Shown here: one piece after another, positions 17,132 to 23,063 of the stretch
Layout of the letters: each line of letters begins with the position of its first letter
How positions within the stretch are numbered: position 1 is the first letter of the stretch
Source: Akkermansiaceae bacterium
GTDB taxonomy: Bacteria; Verrucomicrobiota; Verrucomicrobiia; Verrucomicrobiales; Akkermansiaceae
Direction of reading: 5' to 3'
Length of the DNA stretch: 23,063 nt
Assembly (NCBI GenBank): GCA_029288115.1
Contig: JARFPV010000613.1
Coordinates: forward strand, 1 to 23,063
The notes under the pieces: generated by a model
What the model saw: the letters and a program-made list of their open reading frames with translations, nothing else
Databases searched by the model: none
Told to the model about the DNA's origin: nothing
Program-made: the position numbers and the translations under genes

Positions 17132-19402
17132 ATGAAAAAATGGATTGCCTGTGCAGCTTCGTTGCTGCTTGTCGCTGGGTGTAATCGCAACAAGTCAGGC
17201 GATTCAAATGACAGCCAAAATGCGCCCACGACAATCCCCGCTGAAGTAACAGCCGAGGCTATTGATCCAGATCGATTGGGGTTTGCTACTCGCCTGCCAG
17301 AATCAGCCGAATTTTACATCGCCCTGCATAATCCGGGTGAAGTGCTAAACGCGCTTTTAAAAACCGATGTGGGTGAACGGTTATCTGAACTGGACGACAG
17401 CGAAGCCTCCACTGCTGAGAGCCGGGAAGAGATAATGGCGAAGATTAAAGAGGTGATGGTGGGTGATGCGTTCCTATGTATTGATCAGGGTGTAGCTTGG
17501 CAGATTGATGCAATTGGCGGCTTTTACCAAGACATGAGCGCCGTGCAGGTCAAGCTCGTCTCGCACATCTTATTGCGGGCGCTCAATGATCTGGGAAAAG
17601 GTGATATCAGTATTGAAGATGGAGCTTATGCGGACTTGGTGGATGCCTACGGCGATGAGGCTGCAAAGCTATTCACAGTTCTGATTGGGCAGGTCGATGC
17701 TAATCTCGAAAAGATACAAGTTCCAAGTGTCTATGTCGGCTGTTCGCCACCTGAGGGGAAAACTGCAGAATGGTTAGGTGTTTGGAGTGAAAGTATAAAA
17801 TCAGCATGCGAGGAGAAATACATCGAGCCGCACGGATTTGAGAAATACGGAACGCAGTTTAGTGGTTTCCGAATCAATCTGGGTAGCATGATGGAGGATG
17901 TGAAGGTCAATGAAGGTGAAGATACTGATTCGGATGAGGAATCACGGTTGCCTGATGTGGCCGTTGATGCAGTAGAAAGAATCACAGAAAAATTAAAAAC
18001 GATGTCAATTACCGTGGTTTGCGGAGAGGTAGACGGGCACATATTGATTTATGCTGGGCCAGATTCGGCCTCATTGATACTAGCCGACGAGGTTGAAAAT
18101 TCCTTGGCGTCACGCTCAGAATTTGAGCAATTTGAAGACATGGATGATGCTAGATTGCTGGGTGTGTGTTACGCGAGTGAGCCCTTTCTTGAATCGTTTC
18201 AAACGTGGAGAGGATATGAAAAAACATACCGTGCGCTTGCTGAGGTTTTTGGGAATGGGATACTTCCTGAGAGCAAAAAAATAGCCGGAAAATTTGAGGC
18301 ATTGGCTAGTCTCGAGCATGAACTTACCAAGTGTGAAATAGATCCGTTTTTAATGATCTGTGCTCTTGATAAAGGCCTGAGAATCGAAACTGTAGGTGGC
18401 CGACATGATCAGTCGTTAGACTATGAGAAGCCTCTACAGTTGCCCGCACTAACCGATCATATGGGTGATGAGTTGTTCATGAGAATGCACTGGATGGAAG
18501 ATCGGGCGCGGAAAGAGAAACAGCTCGACTACGCGGAGTTGCTGGTGGGTGCAGCAGGCCAGATTCTCGAGAGTTGTTTTCTGGCATTTGAGGATGAGAA
18601 TGGAGATGGCGTAGAGTGGTATGAGAAATCAAAAAAAATGTATGAGGAGGTGCTCGATCCGGAACTTACGAGGCTTTGGATGGCCTATCGAAAATCGTTC
18701 CGCCCATCCCTTGGTAGCGAGGTAGCAATCATGATGGATATCAATGGAGAAATGCCACGCGTTCTCGGTGTGCCCTCCCGTATTCTGAAAGAGGGGAGAA
18801 TTCCTCGCATTCTCTACGTAAGGCCGGTGGAAGACCGCGCTGAACTTGAGGCAGCCTACGGTGCTCTGGAAACTACCACAAAAAATTTACTAGAATATGC
18901 TTCGATCCTTGCGGAGACGGAGTTGCCGATGCCCGACTTCTTAAGTGCTCAAAAAGACGATCTGACGACTTGGTTTTATCCGTTCCCCACATTGACGAAT
19001 GATTTTGTTCCTGGCGTTTCAGTGAGTGACACACTCTTTATGGTAGGCAGCTCCAAGAATTTTGCTGAAAGTACCTATGCTACGTGGAAAAGTGGAAATA
19101 CGACCCAGCGGGATTACACCGGTATGATGATCGATATTCAGTTCAAACCTCTATGGGACGTGACTGGTCAATGGATTGATTTGGTGGAAAAGGAAAAAGC
19201 CGAGACTAAACCCGACGAAAAACCTGAAGTCACCAAGGATGACGGGGAAGCTATGGACAGCGACGAGGATGAAGTTGTTGATTACGAATCAGCACGGAAA
19301 GTACTCCAAGGCATGAGGTCATTAGAAAGCTTCCATTGGCATCGCAGGAAAGAGAACAGAGCGATGCGAAGCACTATACGAGTGAATGTAGGTAGTAAAT
19401 AG
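17132..19402 (+). CDS. Large lipoprotein of unknown function downstream of the ydbH operon
   Basis: A 756-aa protein with a clear lipoprotein signal (MKKWIACAASLLLVAGC, lipidated C17, followed by Asn-Arg and so probably not retained by an Asp+2 rule). A low-complexity linker rich in Ser, Asn and Asp follows. The mature N-terminus (LGFATRLPESAEFYIALHNP) resembles the opening of DUF3352-like extracytoplasmic proteins, which usually begin with a statement-like LPxxxxxxxxxxN segment; this resemblance is weak. The protein is acidic, with an Asp/Glu/Lys-rich insert near 690-715. I do not recognise a catalytic motif. It lies 51 bp after ydbL on the same strand and could be a fourth component or an independent gene. 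It ends one base from the stop of queA on the opposite strand. Confidence 0.8.
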   Translation: MKKWIACAASLLLVAGCNRNKSGDSNDSQNAPTTIPAEVTAEAIDPDRLGFATRLPESAEFYIALHNPGEVLNALLKTDVGERLSELDDSEASTAESREEIMAKIKEVMVGDAFLCIDQGVAWQIDAIGGFYQDMSAVQVKLVSHILLRALNDLGKGDISIEDGAYADLVDAYGDEAAKLFTVLIGQVDANLEKIQVPSVYVGCSPPEGKTAEWLGVWSESIKSACEEKYIEPHGFEKYGTQFSGFRINLGSMMEDVKVNEGEDTDSDEESRLPDVAVDAVERITEKLKTMSITVVCGEVDGHILIYAGPDSASLILADEVENSLASRSEFEQFEDMDDARLLGVCYASEPFLESFQTWRGYEKTYRALAEVFGNGILPESKKIAGKFEALASLEHELTKCEIDPFLMICALDKGLRIETVGGRHDQSLDYEKPLQLPALTDHMGDELFMRMHWMEDRARKEKQLDYAELLVGAAGQILESCFLAFEDENGDGVEWYEKSKKMYEEVLDPELTRLWMAYRKSFRPSLGSEVAIMMDINGEMPRVLGVPSRILKEGRIPRILYVRPVEDRAELEAAYGALETTTKNLLEYASILAETELPMPDFLSAQKDDLTTWFYPFPTLTNDFVPGVSVSDTLFMVGSSKNFAESTYATWKSGNTTQRDYTGMMIDIQFKPLWDVTGQWIDLVEKEKAETKPDEKPEVTKDDGEAMDSDEDEVVDYESARKVLQGMRSLESFHWHRRKENRAMRSTIRVNVGSK

Positions 19403-19403
19403 C

Positions 19404-20387
19404 TCACGCAATCAGCATACAATCGCCGTAGGAAAAGAAGCGGTATTTTTCTTCAACCGCTTTAGCATAGGCCTCGAGGATGAGTTCTCGGCCGGCAAGT
19501 GCTGATACGAGCATGATGAGGGTGCTCTGCGGTAGGTGGAAGTTAGTGAGTAGGCAGTCGACGACTTGGAAGTCGTAGGGTGGGTTGATAAAGATGTCGG
19601 TTTCGCCGCTCTGGGCGGAGAGTGGGACGTGGCCGATACTTTCGAGAACGCGGGTGCAGGTGGTGCCGGTGGCGATGATGCGGCCACCTTGTGCGCGTGC
19701 GGCATTGATGTGTTCGGCCGTTGCTTCGTTGAGCGAGTAGCGCTCGGCGTGCATGTCGTGGTCTTTGATAAACTCTGCCTTGACTGGGCGAAACGTACCG
19801 ACCCCGACGTGGAGGGTGAGGAAGGTGTGGTTGATTTCAGATAGAATCTCAGGAGTGAAATGCAACCCCGCGGTGGGAGCGGCAATGGCTCCTTCCTCAC
19901 GTGCAAACGTGGTTTGGTAGCGGTCGCGGTCTTCGGGATCGCTTTCGCGATTCATGTAGTGGGGGAGGGCGAGTTTTCCATGCGTGTCTTCATCGACGGC
20001 GCGGTCCCACTGGATCACGCGGTTGCCATTTTCCAGGATGGATTCCACGGTGCCGGTGGCTTCGCCGATTTCGATGGTGCGTCCGGGTTTCATTTTTTTT
20101 CCGGGACGGACGAGGCACTCCCAGGTGAGTGACCCGAGGCGTTCGGTGCGGACGAGTTCGATTTTTCCGTCGTTGGAGAAGAAGCGTGCGGGCGTGACCT
20201 TGGTGTCGTTGAGTATCACGAGATCGTGTGGCTTCAGGTAGGAAGTGAAGTCGGTGAACATGCGGTGCTCGATTTCACCTGTATCACGATGAATGACCAT
20301 CATGCGTGATGCAGCGCGGTCGTCGAGTGGGCGACTGGCAATCAGTTCCTCGGGCAGGTGGTAGTCGAAGTCGGTGGTCTTGAGCAC
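19404..20387 (-). CDS. queA: S-adenosylmethionine:tRNA ribosyltransferase-isomerase
   Basis: A 327-aa QueA that moves the ribosyl part of SAM onto 7-aminomethyl-7-deazaguanine in tRNA to form epoxyqueuosine. Signatures are FDYHLPEELIASRPL (7-21), LNDTKVTPARF (59-69), EEGAIAAPTAGLHFT (164-178), LHVGVGTFRPV (192-202) and TNFHLPQSTLIMLVSA (281-296). It is slightly shorter than the 340-360 aa common in the family, with a compact middle domain but all conserved blocks present. The start is GTG at 20387 (MLKTTDFDY) without Shine-Dalgarno. The gene is divergent from the GH-GT2 fusion and convergent with the lipoprotein gene, with one base between stop codons. Confidence 0.97.
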   Translation of the reverse strand: MLKTTDFDYHLPEELIASRPLDDRAASRMMVIHRDTGEIEHRMFTDFTSYLKPHDLVILNDTKVTPARFFSNDGKIELVRTERLGSLTWECLVRPGKKMKPGRTIEIGEATGTVESILENGNRVIQWDRAVDEDTHGKLALPHYMNRESDPEDRDRYQTTFAREEGAIAAPTAGLHFTPEILSEINHTFLTLHVGVGTFRPVKAEFIKDHDMHAERYSLNEATAEHINAARAQGGRIIATGTTCTRVLESIGHVPLSAQSGETDIFINPPYDFQVVDCLLTNFHLPQSTLIMLVSALAGRELILEAYAKAVEEKYRFFSYGDCMLIA

Positions 20388-20398
20388 AAGGGGGTTTT

Positions 20399-20495
20399 AA
20401 GTTCTATGTCTTAAATTCCAAACTCCAAATTGACTGAGTCTCCTCTGGCGGGCGGAATTTGGAAATTGGTATTTGGAGTTTGGGGTTTAGAACTT
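20399..20495. repeat. Imperfect inverted repeat built of CCAAA/TTTGG units
   Basis: In the divergent spacer, AAGTTCTA (20399-20406) pairs with TAGAACTT (20488-20495), and CCAAACTCCAAAT (20418-20430) pairs perfectly with its complement at 20471-20483. An alternative inner pairing is CCAAATT (20425-20431) with AATTTGG (20456-20462). A small palindrome GACTGAGTC lies at 20432-20440. The right arm repeats ATTTGG-like units every 6 to 14 bases. Similar TTTGG minisatellite-like hairpins are scattered between genes in some environmental bacteria; I infer a dispersed repeat family. It may also influence the two divergent promoters. Confidence 0.65.
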
Positions 20496-20521
20496 TAGGT
20501 TGGGTCGTGCCTCGGGATAAA

Positions 20522-22696
20522 ATGAAGCGATTACAGGTGGACGGAAAGTTTTTCCGTTCCTCTGGGGATGGCGGCGAGCGCGTGTTTCTGAAAATGGTCA
20601 CCTATGGTCCGTTTCCTGACCCCAGACCAGATGCCGTGGCGGATGATTCGGTTGAATTAATGCGAATCGCATCAGTTGGTTTTAATGCCGTGCGGTTGTA
20701 TGATGTTCCCTCGCGCGAATTTCTGGACGCCGCACAGGACGCTGGCTTGTGGGTCTTTGCTGGGCTGAAGTGGCAATCGTGGTGTGATTTTATTTCCAAC
20801 CCGTCCGCCTATTCTGCGGCGAGAGTTGATCTTGCTGAAGGATTAGACATGTGGGGTGGTCATCCTGCGCTTGCCGGAGTGTTTGTTGCCAATGAAATTC
20901 CGGCTGACATGGTACGCTGGATGGGTGTGCAAAAAGTACGTGCCGCGATCGAGGAACTCATTTCGATGGGAAAAAAACGACGCCCTGACCTGCTCTTTGC
21001 GTATGCAAGTTTTCCGACGACGGAGTTTCTTGAGCCCGATAATGCGGACTTCACCGCGATGAATGTCTTTCTCGAGGAAAGGGAAAAGTTTTCCGCCTAC
21101 TTGCCGCGCCTGCATAACGTGGCGGGTGACCGACCCGTGCTCATCAGCGAGTTTGGTTTAGACACCCAGCGCGGGAGTGAGATCGGTCAGCGTGATGCGT
21201 TTGAGTGGTGCGTGCAGGAATCCTTGCTCGCCGGCATGGCAGGAGTGACTGCCTATGCCTGGAGTGACTGGTGGTATCAGGATCGTGTGATGGATGATTG
21301 GTCGTTTGGATTGACCGACCGCAATGGCCGCCCCAAACCGGCACTGGATGCGTTGACTCGGATATTGCCTGAAATACGTTCCCCTGAGCACGGTTTAGAG
21401 GTGGCAGACGGGCCGATGTTTTCTGTCGTCGTCTGCACGCACAATGGAGCGCACCGGATGGATGCTTGTTTGCGCGCCGCCTGCGCGATGATTTACACCA
21501 ATTATGAGGTGATCGTGGTTGATGATGGGTCAGACGATGATCTGGCAGCTGTAGCTGAAAATTATCCAGAAGTCAGACTGCTGCGCACCGAGCACGTGGG
21601 GCTGAGTGCTGCCAGAAACATGGGAGCCAGAGAGGCGAGGGGAGAGATTATCGCATACACAGATGACGATTGCGAGCCGGATGCCGCTTGGCTGACTTGG
21701 TTGGCACATGCTTTTTCAAAATACGGCTGGGATGCCTGTGGCGGACCAAATCTACCACCCATTCCTGCGCATAAAGAAGATCTGCATGAGGCGGTGGTAG
21801 CATGTGCCCCAGGTGCGCCTTCGCACGTATTGCTAGGAGATGTTGAGGCAGAGCACCTGCCCGGGTGTAATTTGATTGTTAAAAAATCCGCGTTAGAAAA
21901 AATAGGCGGTTTCGCTACAGATTATCGTATCGCCGGGGATGATGTGGACTTCTGCTGGCGACTGCGCGAAGCAGGTTTCCAACTGGGCTTTTGTGGAGCA
22001 GCATTCGTCTGGCATCGCCGTCGCACGACAATTTGGCGATACTTCAAGCAGCAGTTTGGCTACGGAAAGGCAGAGGCCATACTCATGCGCGATCATCCGG
22101 AGCGTTTTGTCCGTGGTGGCGGCGCGCGCTGGAAAGGCCGGGTATATGCAGGGGGAGCAATGACTGCCGATAGCGGTGCGGTGATTTACCACGGAGCAAT
22201 GGGCACGGCAGGATATCAGCAGCTATGTACCTCCATGCAGCCAACCCGACCACTCCCGGAGGGATTTGATCACTCGGCTGCGAAACTCCGCTTAGGTGTT
22301 GCCAGATGGGTACAGCCTCGCTTGCGGTCGTTCGCTCGTTGGTGGTATTGCCTGCGCTGGAGGAAGCATGTGCGTCGCGCTTCAGTCAGGAGAGAGTATA
22401 TCTTGATCGACCGCATGGAGCGATTCAACGACTACGAAGCCGAATGGTGGACCGATGATAAACAGTTATTTCGACTTCAGATTCTGGAAGCGATTCGAGG
22501 TTGTGGCTGGAAGGCACTCGAAAATGATACTGAATGGGATTTGGAAGACGATTCCACGCGTATTCTGGTGGCATGCGAACCTCATATTAAAGGAGTGCTC
22601 GTGCGTACCCGAGTTGAAATGGGGGAACGGAGCAAGGGGAAGATGCCTGCCGATCTTGTGAAAACACTTGAAGGTCTCGGGCTGACGAGAATGTGA
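20522..22696 (+). CDS. Fusion of a clan GH-A-like glycosidase domain with a GT2 glycosyltransferase
   Basis: A 724-aa protein. Residues 1-295 look like a TIM-barrel glycosidase of clan GH-A (related to GH2/GH5 catalytic domains), with VDGKFF at the start, an Asn-Glu pair (N124-E125) as candidate acid/base and E210 (LISEFG) as candidate nucleophile. Residues about 299-530 are a GT2 domain: FSVVVCTHNG, D334-D335, the D-x-D metal site D381-D383, HLPGCNL, GDDVDF (472-477) and QFGYGKAEA. A basic and aromatic C-terminal region follows. No membrane segment is evident, so it is probably cytoplasmic. It may make or trim a polysaccharide; the sugar is unknown. ATG 20522 is chosen; GTG 20507 (context TCGTG) is a good alternative, while TTG 20459 would translate the inverted repeat. 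Confidence 0.85.
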   Translation: MKRLQVDGKFFRSSGDGGERVFLKMVTYGPFPDPRPDAVADDSVELMRIASVGFNAVRLYDVPSREFLDAAQDAGLWVFAGLKWQSWCDFISNPSAYSAARVDLAEGLDMWGGHPALAGVFVANEIPADMVRWMGVQKVRAAIEELISMGKKRRPDLLFAYASFPTTEFLEPDNADFTAMNVFLEEREKFSAYLPRLHNVAGDRPVLISEFGLDTQRGSEIGQRDAFEWCVQESLLAGMAGVTAYAWSDWWYQDRVMDDWSFGLTDRNGRPKPALDALTRILPEIRSPEHGLEVADGPMFSVVVCTHNGAHRMDACLRAACAMIYTNYEVIVVDDGSDDDLAAVAENYPEVRLLRTEHVGLSAARNMGAREARGEIIAYTDDDCEPDAAWLTWLAHAFSKYGWDACGGPNLPPIPAHKEDLHEAVVACAPGAPSHVLLGDVEAEHLPGCNLIVKKSALEKIGGFATDYRIAGDDVDFCWRLREAGFQLGFCGAAFVWHRRRTTIWRYFKQQFGYGKAEAILMRDHPERFVRGGGARWKGRVYAGGAMTADSGAVIYHGAMGTAGYQQLCTSMQPTRPLPEGFDHSAAKLRLGVARWVQPRLRSFARWWYCLRWRKHVRRASVRREYILIDRMERFNDYEAEWWTDDKQLFRLQILEAIRGCGWKALENDTEWDLEDDSTRILVACEPHIKGVLVRTRVEMGERSKGKMPADLVKTLEGLGLTRM

Positions 22697-22719
22697 TGAG
22701 TGTGGATCTGTAGATGATT

Positions 22720-22803
22720 CTACTCCGCGAATTTAAAGTCCACCATCTGGCGTTCCATATCGACGTTGGCGACGATGCAGTCGTATTGTTGACTTATCTT
22801 TTT
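22720..22803 (-). pseudogene. Relic of the C-terminal end of an RNase R (rnr)-like gene
   Basis: In the minus strand the last 24 or so codons before a TAG (22722-22720) read SQQYDCIVANVDMERQ then MVDFKFAE. This matches the pattern that closes the S1 domain of RNase R proteins (hydrophobic strand, Val-Asp, charged turn, Met/Ile-Asp-Phe). Upstream of about 22803 the resemblance ends abruptly and stop codons of another gene intervene, so only the tail remains. The assignment is by pattern recognition of a short segment and needs an alignment. Confidence 0.42.
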
Positions 22804-22807
22804 ATTA

Positions 22808-23063
22808 TTAGAGCTCGTTAACAAACTTTCGGAGCGGTTTGAAGCATTCGGCGCCAAAATCGAAACATGCTTCCTGAATGGCCTGCTTAAAGTCGAAGCG
22901 TGGCTGTCCACTGGCAAGTAGCCACGCCTTGAAACGAATTTTTTCGTGTATGGGTTTGCCGTGAAGGGTGGACAGGCAGTCGATAAAATTGGTCACGCAG
23001 GCCAATTTCTCCGCATGCTCATCCGCCAGAGAGCTAAGGCACAGTGTTTCGATCATTCCAGTC
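22808..23063 (-). CDS. C-terminal part of a DUF3226/TOPRIM-like protein (runs off the right edge)
   Basis: About 84 residues ending in FKPLRKFVNEL and TAA (22810-22808). The frame stays open to the edge. An ATG at 23056 is available, but its context (TGGA) is unlike the other starts here, and the preceding residues Thr-Gly would continue the protein naturally, so I treat it as truncated by the window. The order of blocks (GMIETLCLSSL, then CVTNFIDCL, IHEKIRFKAWLLASGQPRF, FGAECFKPLRKFV) resembles the C-terminal half of DUF3226-type TOPRIM-like proteins, which often lie beside an AAA ATPase in accessory loci. This is a recollection of pattern, not a search result. Four Cys residues are present. 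Confidence 0.45.
   Translation of the reverse strand, partial: TGMIETLCLSSLADEHAEKLACVTNFIDCLSTLHGKPIHEKIRFKAWLLASGQPRFDFKQAIQEACFDFGAECFKPLRKFVNEL

Noticed and set aside
22710..22723. Hairpin GTAGA/TCTAC after the fusion gene as a terminator
   Set aside because: The stem is 5 bp without a U-tract on either strand and includes a stop codon of the relic; too weak to call.

Overview
The window looks like chromosomal DNA of a Gram-negative bacterium, most likely a member of the Verrucomicrobia or a relative in the PVC group. This rests on family content and style rather than a marker gene. There is an intact YdbH-YnbE-YdbL-like outer-membrane lipid-transport operon, large lipoproteins, a YhaM-type exoribonuclease next to Gram-negative envelope genes, and an almost complete lack of Shine-Dalgarno sequences. 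Most start codons are instead preceded by C at -1 and a pyrimidine at -2. Genes are tightly packed and the longest non-coding stretch is about 215 bp.

Left part (1-6171): the 5' end of a minus-strand nucleotidyltransferase-like gene runs off the edge and is overlapped by a small upstream ORF that may have its own leaderless promoter. Next comes a secreted M16 zinc peptidase (minus). Divergent from it are a YhaM-like 3'-5' exoribonuclease, an ECF sigma factor translationally coupled to an 82-aa protein of unknown role, and a small MscS-type mechanosensitive channel.

Middle (6172-13581): a row of hairpins precedes leuC. The two isopropylmalate isomerase subunit genes leuC and leuD are separated by a gene for an exported DUF2059 protein and followed by a VIT1/CCC1-type Fe/Mn transporter. 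The transporter gene meets metH (cobalamin-dependent methionine synthase, minus strand) tail to tail with overlapping stop codons.

Right-centre (13582-19402): divergent from metH is ydbH-ynbE-ydbL in the same order as in E. coli, followed by a 756-aa lipoprotein gene that could be a fourth member. By family knowledge, YdbH (inner-membrane anchored, AsmA-like) and YnbE (lipoprotein) build a periplasmic bridge for phospholipid transport, with YdbL assisting.

Right part (19404-23063): queA (minus) ends one base from the lipoprotein gene. A divergent spacer carries an imperfect inverted repeat built of TTTGG/CCAAA units. It is followed by a gene fusing a clan GH-A-like glycosidase domain to a GT2 glycosyltransferase. 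At the edge, on the minus strand, lies the C-terminal part of a possible DUF3226/TOPRIM-like protein. Immediately beyond its stop is a short relic resembling the last 24 residues or so of RNase R, which suggests an insertion into or next to an rnr gene.

The parts most worth following up are the rnr relic with its accessory neighbour, the hairpin array before leuC, the GH-GT2 fusion, the YdbH operon with its extra lipoprotein, and the overlapping small ORF/nucleotidyltransferase pair.
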